From positions 1-42,128 of the forward strand of contig JAQWAQ010000010.1 of the NCBI GenBank assembly GCA_028707635.1: a DNA stretch of 42,128 nucleotides, read 5' to 3'. Both the position numbers and the translations under genes were made by a program. Source of the stretch: Negativicutes bacterium (GTDB lineage: Bacteria; Bacillota; Negativicutes; JAAYSF01). This document shows positions 1-7,480 of this stretch, one piece after another. The notes beneath the pieces were generated by a model, which did not search any database, was not told the DNA's origin, and was given only the letters and a program-made list of their open reading frames with translations. How positions within the stretch are numbered: position 1 is the stretch's first letter; each line of letters starts with the position of its first letter.

Positions 1-564
1 TTCAATTACTTCACGAGGGGTATAATGTTGTCCAGCATCTTCGTTATGTGATTCAGAAAATCTGCGGATAATTTCTTCAAAGATATAGCCCATTTCCAGA
101 TTAGAAATTACTTCAGGATGCAAATCTGCTTTGGCTGAAGTGAACTCTTTGATAACAATGTACAAAATCCCTTTGTTTGCCATTGTAGTTATTTGACCAT
201 CGAATTTGAATTTTTCAAGGATATCATGTACATTTTCGGAAAATCCGTTCAGATAGTCGCGAAAGTTTGCTTCGATATTATCTGGGTCTTCTAGCATTTT
301 TTCAAAATCATATTTGCTGGTATTGTAAAAAGCATGTCCAGAAGCCTTACGGAGCAGCACATCACGCATAGGCAGCTGCTTGACGCTTTCAAATTTTTCT
401 AGAACCGCAGCCTTGGTATCGGAGAGGATACAGTCAAAACGACGAATGACTGTCAGTGGTAGAATGACTTCGCCATACTCATGTGGTTTATACACCCCAG
501 TTAATTTATCGGCAATTGCCCAGATCAGGGCGGCTTTTTCACTTACATTAGAACTTAGACTCAT
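1..564 (-). CDS. hsdM: Type I restriction-modification methyltransferase subunit, N-terminal part (runs off the left edge)
   Basis: Read on the minus strand from ATG at 564, this gives about 188 residues before the window edge. The start (MSLSSNVSEKAALIWAIAD), the segment EVILPLTVIRRFDC and the closing GQHYTPREVIE are typical of the N-terminal helical domain of HsdM, which joins HsdS and HsdR to methylate adenine in a bipartite site. The catalytic SAM-binding NPPF region lies outside the window. The start codon lies inside the 3' end of the upstream XRE regulator gene (17-bp overlap), so the two are probably translated together and the regulator may control the system. HsdS and HsdR cannot be assessed here. 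Confidence 0.9.
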   Translation of the reverse strand, partial: MSLSSNVSEKAALIWAIADKLTGVYKPHEYGEVILPLTVIRRFDCILSDTKAAVLEKFESVKQLPMRDVLLRKASGHAFYNTSKYDFEKMLEDPDNIEANFRDYLNGFSENVHDILEKFKFDGQITTMANKGILYIVIKEFTSAKADLHPEVISNLEMGYIFEEIIRRFSESHNEDAGQHYTPREVIE

Positions 565-784
565 TGATACAACCTCCATTTTCTTCTGATACGTATTCTA
601 TGATATCTGCAAAATCCACATGCAAAGTCTGACAGATCTTGCCTAGTACAGCAAGAGTAACCTCTTCATCCCTGCGAAGTTTTGTCATAGTATTTGGGGC
701 AATTTGGGCAGTTTTTCGTAACTCTGCCATACTCATTTTCCGGTCAATTAATAACTTCCAGAGCTTATTGTATGATACAGCCAT
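548..784 (-). CDS. Small XRE/Cro-type HTH regulator, overlaps hsdM
   Basis: A 78-residue protein that is a single helix-turn-helix domain (MSMAELRKTAQIAPNTMTKL followed by TLAVLGKICQTLHVDFADI), similar to short Cro/CI-like regulators. I chose ATG 784 because GGAGGG at 794-799 lies 10 nt upstream; the longer ATG at 802 would sit inside that ribosome site. The gene overlaps hsdM by 17 bp, which suggests one transcript and a controller-like role for the restriction system. Upstream are a direct repeat of CACAATTT (816-823 and 826-833) and a plausible promoter, so autoregulation is possible. The function beyond DNA binding is inferred. Confidence 0.82.
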   Translation of the reverse strand: MAVSYNKLWKLLIDRKMSMAELRKTAQIAPNTMTKLRRDEEVTLAVLGKICQTLHVDFADIIEYVSEENGGCINESKF

Positions 785-815
785 TGATTTATTACCCTCC
801 AATCACACAAACTGT

Positions 816-862
816 CACAATTTTCCACAATTTATTCTACCATGACAATCTACAACCCACAA
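816..862 (-). promoter_or_regulatory. Putative promoter and repeated operator for the XRE/hsdM unit
   Basis: On the minus strand a -35-like TTGTGG (857-862) and -10 TAGAAT (834-839) are 17 bp apart. Just downstream are two direct copies of CACAATTT on the plus strand at 816-823 and 826-833, ten bases apart, one helical turn. This fits a repressor site next to the regulator gene, but it is inferred from position only. Confidence 0.4.
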
Positions 863-908
863 GAAAAAATCGCATAATCTTGCGAGGAACCTATCTGTAA
901 AACGTTAT

Positions 909-946
909 AAATATATGGCTTAGCCGAATAGCTAAGCCATATATTT
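909..946 (-). terminator. Strong hairpin terminator
   Basis: A perfect 16-bp stem (909-924 with 931-946) and a 6-base loop lie at the end of the excisionase-like gene whose stop codon is 945-947. On the minus strand the stem is followed by an A/T-rich tract. It probably ends transcription before the XRE/hsdM promoter. Confidence 0.7.
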
Positions 947-1130
947 ATGCTAATTTACTTTTTGATAACACATAGTTTACAACACCTTGCCTTGGAATCT
1001 TCCACACTCGATTATGACGAAATGCTTTTAACTCTCCAGAAGCCAACAAAGCGTAAGCTGCATTTTTACCGATTGATAGCATTTCGCAAAGCTCCTCAAC
1101 CGTTACAATATCTCCGTAGTGCTCAAACAT
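945..1130 (-). CDS. Excisionase-like small HTH DNA-binding protein
   Basis: A 61-residue protein built around a MerR/excisionase-type winged helix: TVEELCEMLSIGKNAAYALLASGELKAFRHNRVWKIPR, then a short helix. Such proteins (HTH_17 type) act as recombination directionality factors or small regulators on integrative elements. ATG 1130 is preceded by GAGGGGG with good spacing. It is convergent in design with two further family members in the window (1239-1457 and 12568-12801), which fits a mobile element. Whether it controls excision or transcription cannot be told from the sequence. Confidence 0.75.
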   Translation of the reverse strand: MFEHYGDIVTVEELCEMLSIGKNAAYALLASGELKAFRHNRVWKIPRQGVVNYVLSKSKLA

Positions 1131-1238
1131 GATTTTATCCCCCTCATATCAATTATTTATTTTTATGTTATACAATGATTTTAAAACTATCGGCATGGAC
1201 AAAAGGGAGAAAAAAATCACTACAGGATGCAGTAGGTT

Positions 1239-1457
1239 TCATTCATTGCTCAATGATGCAACGTAATCTTGTATAGAGGCACGAGGTATTTTCCATGCCT
1301 GACCGATCTTTATAGCCTGTAATTTACCAGATCTGATTAGCTTGTAAATGACAGATACACCCACCCTCAGCATAGAAGCAGCCTCTGCGACATATAACAG
1401 TTCGAAACCAATACCATCAGGGATAATTATATTTTGTTGGATAGATTTTTTATTCAT
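1239..1457 (-). CDS. Excisionase-like small HTH DNA-binding protein
   Basis: This encodes 72 residues with the same fold as the gene at 945-1130: LLYVAEAASMLRVGVSVIYKLIRSGKLQAIKIGQAWKIPRAS. I chose ATG 1457 because GGAGGTG lies 8 nt upstream; the longer frame to 1484 has no ribosome site. It precedes the other small HTH gene on the same strand, about 110 bp away, so they may be co-transcribed. It is probably a recombination directionality factor or local regulator; the sequence does not say which. Confidence 0.75.
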   Translation of the reverse strand: MNKKSIQQNIIIPDGIGFELLYVAEAASMLRVGVSVIYKLIRSGKLQAIKIGQAWKIPRASIQDYVASLSNE

Positions 1458-1653
1458 AATTAGCACCTCCTTGTTTTTTACCATTATGTTTGATTATTTA
1501 GAGTGAAAGTCGATGATTTAGCTCCTTATTTTGAAAAACTAGAGATGTAATTTTATGTAATAGCTTTATTTTTCAGCTATATATTATAAATTTGAATACT
1601 GGCAGGTTTATGGAGTACCCATAAGCCCTTGCAAAGGAACATATAAAAGGAAC

Positions 1654-1694
1654 ACAGAAAATGGCGCTGACAGTCGATGTCGGCGCTTTTCTGT
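1654..1694 (+). other. Leader hairpin upstream of radC
   Basis: An imperfect inverted repeat (ACAGAAAA-GGCGCTGACA pairing with TGTCGGCGC-TTTTCTGT) ends 15-21 bases before the radC start. The right arm ends in a T-rich stretch, so it could act as a weak terminator/attenuator or protect the mRNA end. No second structure or ligand motif is recognisable. Confidence 0.35.
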
Positions 1695-1715
1695 ATGTAA
1701 AAGGAGCGTATGAAA

Positions 1716-2330
1716 ATGGTATGCAAAGAAATGGCACTAATCAAAAGACAATCAGATGAGAAATTACTCGGTCAAGTAATCACTTGTAAGACTGCAAAAC
1801 AAATCTTATTAGAGTATGGTAATCTGTATCAGCTCATCATGCACTTATCTCCAGAGAGGCTTTTAACGTTGCCAGGAATTAACGACAAAATTGTGCAGAA
1901 GTTGCTGTGTCTAAAGCAATTGCTGGAGCGAATTGATGAGAATCGTAAACAAACTCTTACGGCGATTCGCCAGCCACAGGATGTATATCTTTACGCACAG
2001 GAAATGCAAGACTTACAGCAGGAAGAGTTCTGCCTACTATTGCTCAATACCAAAAATCGGATTATAGGAGAAAAACGAATCTTCCGTGGTTCGGTTAACG
2101 CCTCACTCGTTTCGCCGCGAGAAATCTTCTATGCGGCAATACAAACTATGGCAAGTCAAGTTATTGTTATACATAATCATCCATCTGGTGAGCCGACACC
2201 TAGCGAAGAAGATCGGGCAGTTACTAAAAAATTACAGGAAGCAGGGATGCTTCTCAATATTCCCGTCGTTGACCATGTGATCATTGGTCGCCATGGTTAT
2301 TACAGTTTTAAAGAAGCTGACTGTATTTAA
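1716..2330 (+). CDS. radC: RadC family JAB/MPN+ domain protein
   Basis: About 204 residues. The N-terminal half resembles the helix-hairpin-helix part of RadC (LLTLPGINDKIVQKLL); the C-terminal half is a JAB/MPN+ domain with the metal motif HNHPSGEPTPSEED starting near residue 153. The family was once linked to DNA repair, but its role is unclear, and copies are common on mobile elements. ATG 1716 is preferred over ATG 1710 because AAGGAG at 1701-1706 is 9 nt away rather than 3. It lies among accessory HTH genes and is shorter than typical chromosomal RadC (about 225 residues), so it is probably the element's own copy. Confidence 0.88.
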   Translation: MVCKEMALIKRQSDEKLLGQVITCKTAKQILLEYGNLYQLIMHLSPERLLTLPGINDKIVQKLLCLKQLLERIDENRKQTLTAIRQPQDVYLYAQEMQDLQQEEFCLLLLNTKNRIIGEKRIFRGSVNASLVSPREIFYAAIQTMASQVIVIHNHPSGEPTPSEEDRAVTKKLQEAGMLLNIPVVDHVIIGRHGYYSFKEADCI

Positions 2331-2401
2331 ATATAATACAGCTATTCTTATGGTTCATTTTGTTAGAAAGCTTATAGAAAACAAAGTGAATATCTATCTA
2401 T

Positions 2402-2418
2402 TTTAACTAACAGTTAAA
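2402..2418. promoter_or_regulatory. Perfect palindrome, candidate operator of the downstream XRE gene
   Basis: TTTAACT and AGTTAAA are exact inverted copies around a 3-base centre, 76 bp before the XRE start at 2494. Symmetry, size and position fit a dimeric HTH repressor site. No experimental link is visible. Confidence 0.4.
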
Positions 2419-2493
2419 GTAGTGATACCACCGTCTAAAACGCGAAAATTCTGTATATGAGATAATTAAAAGCAAGGAAATGAGGTGAGAGAA

Positions 2494-2751
2494 ATGGATG
2501 AAGAATATAAGGAAAAGATGCGCCAAGTAGGTCTGAATATTAGTTTTTATCGCAAATATCGAACGCTAAGTCAACGAGCATTAGCGGAACAAGTCAATAT
2601 CAGCAGCTGCTATATGTCCCAGATTGAGCGGGGTCTTTTGAGAAAAGCCGTTTCTCTTCCTGTGCTCATGAAAATAGCTTCTGCTCTTCATATAGAATTG
2701 GCGGTGCTTTTTAAATTTCAAACATTGCCGGAGAAAAAAGACGAAAAGTAA
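2494..2751 (+). CDS. XRE family HTH transcriptional regulator
   Basis: An 85-residue single-domain Cro/CI-type protein: IRRYRTLSQ-like helix 1 (FYRKYRTLSQRALAEQ), recognition helix region VNISSCYMSQIERG, and a scaffold helix VLMKIASALHIELAVLF. ATG 2494 is chosen over GTG 2485 because GAGGTG (2482-2487) is then 6 nt upstream; the GTG lies inside that site. A palindrome at 2402-2418 may be its operator. It is followed after 54 bp by a membrane protein gene and could regulate the unit 2806-4241. Targets are unknown. Confidence 0.8.
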   Translation: MDEEYKEKMRQVGLNISFYRKYRTLSQRALAEQVNISSCYMSQIERGLLRKAVSLPVLMKIASALHIELAVLFKFQTLPEKKDEK

Positions 2752-2805
2752 AGGTCATATTATATTTTGTCAAGGATGACGACACGGTATAAGGAGGAAT
2801 AAAGG

Positions 2806-3834
2806 ATGGAGACAATAGGTAATTCAATCGGTATAATATGGATGATTGCAACGGGGATTATAGGAACAGCTGTATTTTTAAAAATGCGATATATTTATTT
2901 TGGTGATGTAGCAAAAGGTATGTTTAGTGCTTGGCTTAGCTGTGTAGTTGGAGCAGGTGTCGTATTGGGAATCATTGGCTGGATTGCCGGAGCTATTGTT
3001 TTGGTAATTATCAGCTTTATAATAAGTTATTGGATTAGCATTGTAGGTGGAATTATACTTTTGGTTGGTCTGGGTGTCCTAGGAAATATGTCTGACGGTG
3101 ACAATCCAGATCAAGCTAGTAATAACAAAGTTACGATGAAAAAAATAGGACTTATTGCTTGCTGTGCTGGGGTAATCATTTTTGCCTTTGGAATTTTTGG
3201 ACACAGTTCAAAAGAAGCACCGAAAACGGCACCTGTAGCAACAGTACCGCCAGTAGTACAGAGTGCAGGAACAGGAAATGCGGCTATGAGTAAGCCAAAT
3301 ATTCCCGGCGTAGAAGATGCTCAAATTCAGAAAGCACAAAATATCTTGGGGCAATACAATATAGCGACTAAAGTTGTGGCAACATCATTAGGGAAAAATC
3401 CCAATGGATTTTTAGCTTTGACGAAACATAATGAATCGTATACTTTTGTTATTGTGGATGACATCAATAAACAGGCTGCATTAGTACCTTTTTCGGCTGA
3501 CCGATACAACTTATGTAATAATTATAATAAAGGTAATATACCGCCGATTATTTTCGAAATGCTAATTCTCAATGATAAGCATGATCGTGACGAAAAAGCT
3601 GGTATCTGGAATGGTCCTACTCATAATATTCCCATCTATGCATTATATAAGTTTGATGCCAATGGGATTGTTAAACCAGGAATGTTGAGTACGGGACAGG
3701 GAGCAACACCATCTCATTATCAAGGTGTCTTAAATGAGAAGAAAAATGTGGATATAGCGAACCTATTTCTAACTGAGATGAAGACATTACAGGAAAATGC
3801 AAAGGCACGTCAGATTGCTGTGCCAGCAAATTAA
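2806..3834 (+). CDS. Multi-pass membrane protein of unknown function with extramembrane C-terminal domain
   Basis: 342 residues, not recognised as a known family. The N-terminus has hydrophobic segments near 5-27 and 40-95 (two or three helices) and another near 113-131. A low-complexity Pro/Thr/Ala linker (KEAPKTAPVATVPPVVQSAG) follows, then a soluble domain of about 180 residues with no motif I recognise. AAGGAGG lies just upstream of ATG 2806. The next gene (3870) encodes a small secreted protein, 35 bp away and in the same direction, and a strong terminator follows it, so the pair probably forms an operon. A surface or envelope role is inferred. Confidence 0.6.
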   Translation: METIGNSIGIIWMIATGIIGTAVFLKMRYIYFGDVAKGMFSAWLSCVVGAGVVLGIIGWIAGAIVLVIISFIISYWISIVGGIILLVGLGVLGNMSDGDNPDQASNNKVTMKKIGLIACCAGVIIFAFGIFGHSSKEAPKTAPVATVPPVVQSAGTGNAAMSKPNIPGVEDAQIQKAQNILGQYNIATKVVATSLGKNPNGFLALTKHNESYTFVIVDDINKQAALVPFSADRYNLCNNYNKGNIPPIIFEMLILNDKHDRDEKAGIWNGPTHNIPIYALYKFDANGIVKPGMLSTGQGATPSHYQGVLNEKKNVDIANLFLTEMKTLQENAKARQIAVPAN

Positions 3835-3869
3835 CTTTTATAAAAATTAATTTAAGGAGTTGTTTTACT

Positions 3870-4241
3870 ATGGGAAAACGTATATCGATACTATTGGTTG
3901 TCATGCTGCTGATCGTATCAATGATGAGTACCGTAAGTGCGGCTCGCTTTAATTATCAGGAAGCTATTAATATTGCATCTGGAACTTGGCATGATGGTGA
4001 GAAAAATGTGGATAAAAGCTTTATCTGGGTCTCCGGTGATGAATGTAATATCGTTAATGGAAAAGGTTATACTGACCCCAATGGCAACAGCATAATCTAT
4101 TTTGACAATAAAGGCGTAGCCAGTAGATTGCTTATTACGTATTATCCTGACCAAAGCACATACTACGCAGAAATGCAAACGTATACCGCAAATACCCAAG
4201 CTTGGGTAACGTGGTATTATGCCTTAGCTAAACATCGTTAA
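3870..4241 (+). CDS. Small secreted protein of unknown function
   Basis: 123 residues starting with a clear signal peptide: MGKR, then a hydrophobic core (ISILLVVMLLIVSMMS), with likely cleavage after VSA at about residue 24. The mature part is about 100 residues, polar and aromatic (SFIWVSGDEC, NSIIYFDNKG, WVTWYYALAKHR), probably beta-rich; I know no family for it. AAGGAG precedes ATG 3870. It is the last gene before the terminator at 4276-4315 and follows the membrane protein at 2806, so the two may act together at the cell surface. Confidence 0.6.
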   Translation: MGKRISILLVVMLLIVSMMSTVSAARFNYQEAINIASGTWHDGEKNVDKSFIWVSGDECNIVNGKGYTDPNGNSIIYFDNKGVASRLLITYYPDQSTYYAEMQTYTANTQAWVTWYYALAKHR

Positions 4242-4275
4242 TTACATGAAACTAAATCTAAGATAGATAGCACAC

Positions 4276-4315
4276 AATAGGGCACTGCCAAACGGCAGTG
4301 CCCTATTTGCTTTTT
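4276..4315 (+). terminator. Rho-independent terminator
   Basis: A perfect 14-bp stem (4276-4289 with 4294-4307), 4-base loop AAAC, then TTGCTTTTT. It closes the 2494-4241 unit and isolates it from the DUF932 cassette. Confidence 0.88.
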
Positions 4316-4372
4316 CCTGCAATATTATAAAAACCAGCTTATATAAAATAAAAATGAAATGAGAGATATGAA

Positions 4373-5491
4373 ATGAAACAAGGACAAACATTATTAGAGC
4401 TCGGACGAGAGTTAGAACGCCAACGAGCGGTACGCAAGGATTTTATAGCAGATACACACAGTCTAGAGGTTGAAACCCAGGACAATAAAACGCTGTTATC
4501 GGTATGCTTAGACCAAGGCATGGAACAGTTTTACTTGAATGATTTAGCACATCAGCAGATTGCCACACGTTTGCAAATTCCTTTTCGTTATTACCAGAAA
4601 ATGCGCGATGAATATCCATCCTTGCTGGACGAGAATATTAACTGCTGGTTTGGAAAAACACCAGAACGTCGCATGATCCGAACATTGGATAATTCAGTGC
4701 GAGCCTTTTTATCCGATCGATATCGGCGGCTAGATAATCTTGAATTATGCGAAGCAGTCCTTCCTATATTGCAGGAAATGAAGGGAGCTGAACTGGCATC
4801 TTGTGCAGTCACTGATACGCATCTGTACATCAAGCTGATTAACAAAAGGCTGAAAGCCGAAGTTGGCGTCGGTGATGTGGTACAAGCGGGACTTGTGATT
4901 AGTAATTCCGAAGTGGGCTTAGGCAGTTTAAAGGTAGAACCCCTTGTCTACCGTCTTGCCTGCAAGAACGGTATGATAGTAAAAGACTATGCCCAAAAGC
5001 GGTATCATGTAGGCAGGCAAGTTGACTCAGATGATACCGCTTATGAAATTTATTCAAATGCAACGCTGGAAGCAGATGATCGAGCCTTCTTCCTGAAAGT
5101 TCAAGACACCGTTAGATGCAGTGTGGATAAAGCAAAATTCATGCTTACAGTTGATCGGCTTAGGGATGCAAAAGCTGATTTTACTGGCTCTGATCCTGTA
5201 AAAACAGTCGAAGTATTAGCAGATAAATATGTATTAAACCAAAATGAGCGTGGCGGTATACTACGTCACTTCATTATGAATGGGGACAGCTCGCGTTATG
5301 GCTTGATACAGGCGGTGACAAGAGCATCACAGGATATTGAGGATTATGGAAGAGCTACTGCGTTAGAACGTTTAGGAGGCGAAATACTCGCTGTATCAGC
5401 AAAGAAAATGCTAACCGTGCCAAAGTATTCTATCAACGAAGAAAACATGAAAAACGTAACTCCTTTTATGAAACGCTTAGAAATGGCATGA
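4373..5491 (+). CDS. DUF932 family phage/plasmid-like protein
   Basis: 372 residues matching the DUF932 family as I know it: an N-terminal part with FYLNDLAHQQIATRLQIPFRYYQKM and FLSDRYRRLDN, a middle with VGVGDVVQAGLVISNSEVGLGSLKVEP and LACKNGMIV, and a helical C-terminal part. The family is widespread on plasmids, ICEs and phages and its biochemical role is not known. It is the first gene of a co-directional cassette with the nuclease (5801) and ERF protein (6706), so a role in element DNA replication or recombination is a reasonable inference. GAGAG precedes ATG 4373 by 7 nt. Confidence 0.85.
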   Translation: MKQGQTLLELGRELERQRAVRKDFIADTHSLEVETQDNKTLLSVCLDQGMEQFYLNDLAHQQIATRLQIPFRYYQKMRDEYPSLLDENINCWFGKTPERRMIRTLDNSVRAFLSDRYRRLDNLELCEAVLPILQEMKGAELASCAVTDTHLYIKLINKRLKAEVGVGDVVQAGLVISNSEVGLGSLKVEPLVYRLACKNGMIVKDYAQKRYHVGRQVDSDDTAYEIYSNATLEADDRAFFLKVQDTVRCSVDKAKFMLTVDRLRDAKADFTGSDPVKTVEVLADKYVLNQNERGGILRHFIMNGDSSRYGLIQAVTRASQDIEDYGRATALERLGGEILAVSAKKMLTVPKYSINEENMKNVTPFMKRLEMA

Positions 5492-5546
5492 TGATTGTCA
5501 CGGGGAAAATTAGTAACGCGAAGTTATCTAGAAAGAAGGAATGAAT

Positions 5547-5828
5547 ATGTATGTTACAACCTGTTTTGCTTATGAAGATGTGACGATGAAAGTCCGTCAG
5601 GTAGAAGGTACTATAGCAATTGAATTTAGCAGTGAGCAAAATCATATTGATCTATCACTTCTCCTCCACCCTATTCAATGCAAGATTATTGGTGAAGCGA
5701 TGCAGATAGCAGCAATGAATATGTCGATTGCAGATTTGCCAGATGAGTGTATTGGTTCAGTATCAGTAAAGTTTGATTCAAATAAAACGGAGGGATTACC
5801 ATGCCAGCCAATCAATTTATCTGCGTAG
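5547..5828 (+). CDS. Small protein of unknown function in the recombination cassette
   Basis: 93 residues (from ATG 5547, with AGAAGGA 7 nt upstream; the ATG at 5541 is too close to it). No family is recognised. The sequence looks mixed alpha/beta (TIAIEFSSEQNHIDLSLLLHPIQCKIIGEAMQ). Its 3' end overlaps the nuclease gene by 28 bp, and GGAGGG for that gene lies inside this one, so translation is probably coupled. The fixed position between the DUF932 and nuclease genes suggests a structural or accessory role in the same process. Confidence 0.6.
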   Translation: MYVTTCFAYEDVTMKVRQVEGTIAIEFSSEQNHIDLSLLLHPIQCKIIGEAMQIAAMNMSIADLPDECIGSVSVKFDSNKTEGLPCQPINLSA

Positions 5829-6694
5829 ATGGCAGACGGGTTGCCATTTCTGACTGCCTAAAGGCTTGTCCCATGAAAGAAAGATGTATGTTTTTGCCTA
5901 CACTACGGGCTGTTGCTCAGTCATTAGAGCGAGGACTTAAAGAAGCAACAGTAACAGAGCTGTTAGCAGGCACACGAGAAACCTATTTGAAAAAGACTGT
6001 GAATTATGCGGTAAGACCGCAAGATGTATTATACGCTTTGCACGGATCTTCCTTCCACAATATTAATGACCAGCATACTGAAGGTGATATTCTGTCTGAA
6101 ATCCGTCTGCATGATGCGGTTACTTCTGGGAAATTTGATTTGTACGGAAAAATATTAAGCGAGGACGATGGTGTACTTGGCGACTTAAAAGTTACAAGTT
6201 CCTATAAGCTGATGAAGGCACTTGGCATCTATAAATTAGATATGCCGACTGGGGAAGTTTACAAGACTGGCCTGCGTAAGGGGCAGGAAAAAACAAAAAA
6301 AGAATTCCGTTACGATGGAGTAAAACATGTCTTAGACTGGGCGATACAGCTGAATGCGTATCGCCGCTTGCTTGAAAAAGAAGGCTTTGGCGTAAAACGA
6401 ATGGTCATACAGGCACTTTGCCGTGACAGCGGTCTGCGTATTACAGCCGAGCGTGGCATTGATAAATCCCTATATCTAATCCCCATTTACCGCATCTCGG
6501 ATCGATGGTTGCAGCGATATTTTGAGAAGAAATCCAAAGCCTTAAAAGAATCTCTGAGTAGTCATGAGTTACCACCAGTCTGCAAGAGCCGTGAACGCTG
6601 GGGAGATCGAAAATGTTTACGTTATTGTGCGGTAGCAGAAAGCTGCCCTCATGGGCAGGCATTGCTTGCAGAAGATACAAAAACTGCTGGATAA
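5801..6694 (+). CDS. PD-(D/E)XK (RecB/Cas4-like) nuclease with two cysteine clusters, probably Fe-S
   Basis: 297 residues. A RecB-like nuclease core is visible: GKFDLYG (D113), GDLKV (D128-x-K130) and the QLNAY motif (Q183, Y187), with H81 or H104 as possible motif I. Cysteines lie in two groups: C8, C19, C23, C29 near the N-terminus and C261, C272, C276, C282 at the C-terminus. Cas4 and AddB hold a 4Fe-4S cluster with cysteines on both sides of the nuclease core, so one or two metal clusters are likely. The start ATG 5801 has GGAGGG upstream. Together with the ERF gene 11 bp downstream it suggests an exonuclease plus annealing protein pair, as in phage Red-type recombination. Specificity is inferred. 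Confidence 0.75.
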   Translation: MPANQFICVDGRRVAISDCLKACPMKERCMFLPTLRAVAQSLERGLKEATVTELLAGTRETYLKKTVNYAVRPQDVLYALHGSSFHNINDQHTEGDILSEIRLHDAVTSGKFDLYGKILSEDDGVLGDLKVTSSYKLMKALGIYKLDMPTGEVYKTGLRKGQEKTKKEFRYDGVKHVLDWAIQLNAYRRLLEKEGFGVKRMVIQALCRDSGLRITAERGIDKSLYLIPIYRISDRWLQRYFEKKSKALKESLSSHELPPVCKSRERWGDRKCLRYCAVAESCPHGQALLAEDTKTAG

Positions 6695-6705
6695 GGAGGG
6701 TTATG

Positions 6706-7308
6706 ATGCAAAAATTAGCAAGTAAGTTGGTACAGGTTATGAAAGAAGTAGCCTATGTAGAAAAGCGAGGGAGTAATGACTTCCATCATTACGCCTATGC
6801 GACAAGTGCCGATGTATTAGGAAAGATCAATGCAGCTATGACGAAGCATAATATTGCTTCAGTTGCTATACCGGAAGTACTCAGCGTAGTAGACGTCATC
6901 ACAGCCAAAGGGAGTACAGAGCATCTAGCAACGGTAAAAATGGATATTATGCTAGTCGATGCTGAAAGCGGAGAAACCGTTACGATTACGGGACTTGGTT
7001 CAGGTCAAGACATTGGTGATAAAGCGGTTATGAAAGCACAGACGGCGGCTATTAAGTATGCGTATCTATTATCTATGGCAATTGCAACAGGAGATGACCC
7101 AGAGGCAGATCGTACAACAGATGAAGCGGCTGATGCTAAAAACATCTTGGCGCATGGAAAAACGGAGACTAGGAAAACCAAATCATCAGAGTTTACTTGC
7201 GTGGTGTGCCAAGCTACCATTTCTGATAAAATAAAGACGTATTCGGAAAGCAAGTTTGGGCGAGCATTATGCATGGATTGCCAGAAAAGAAAGAATTGTG
7301 TTGCTTAA
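6706..7308 (+). CDS. ERF family single-strand annealing recombination protein with C-terminal zinc-finger-like motif
   Basis: 200 residues. The segment RGSNDFHHYAYATSADVLGKINAAM and the later GLGSGQDIGDKAVMKAQ with TGDDPEAD match the Essential Recombination Function family, which anneals complementary single strands in phage and plasmid recombination. A C-terminal CxxC...CxxC (C165, C168, C189, C192) looks like a zinc-binding knuckle. ATG 6706 is chosen because GGAGGG (6695-6700) is 5 nt away; ATG 6703 would be too close, and the longer frame runs into the nuclease gene. It is the last gene of the cassette; a terminator follows at 7322. Confidence 0.85.
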   Translation: MQKLASKLVQVMKEVAYVEKRGSNDFHHYAYATSADVLGKINAAMTKHNIASVAIPEVLSVVDVITAKGSTEHLATVKMDIMLVDAESGETVTITGLGSGQDIGDKAVMKAQTAAIKYAYLLSMAIATGDDPEADRTTDEAADAKNILAHGKTETRKTKSSEFTCVVCQATISDKIKTYSESKFGRALCMDCQKRKNCVA

Positions 7309-7321
7309 TCGACAGCATATC

Positions 7322-7359
7322 GTAGCTTTAGCTCACTGTGAGTTAAAGCTACTTTTTTT
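7322..7359 (+). terminator. Rho-independent terminator
   Basis: A 14-bp stem (7322-7335 with 7339-7352, one G-U pair), 3-base loop, then seven T. It ends the DUF932-nuclease-ERF cassette. Confidence 0.9.
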
Positions 7360-7406
7360 ATAGCTATACAAGGTATAATATATGAAGAAAAAGACGTTTT
7401 GTATTG

Positions 7407-7480
7407 TTTCCCCACTTTCCCCATTATCAGCAACCCCTGCTATACTGGGGTTTATACGGTTTGTGGGGAAAATGGGGAAA
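7407..7480 (+). promoter_or_regulatory. Promoter framed by doubled inverted TTTCCCCA sites
   Basis: TTTCCCCA occurs at 7407-7414 and 7416-7423, and its reverse complement TGGGGAAA at 7464-7471 and 7473-7480: two 17-bp arms matching at 16 positions. A second inverted pair, AACCCC (7432-7437) and GGGGTT (7447-7452), lies between them, flanking an extended -10-like TGCTATACT (-10 at 7441-7446). The layout suits an operator/promoter for the gene starting at 7511. Confidence 0.5.

Noticed and set aside
1661..1759. 32-codon ORF overlapping the radC start
   Set aside because: It is encoded mostly by the leader hairpin and runs out of frame into radC; no supporting family.
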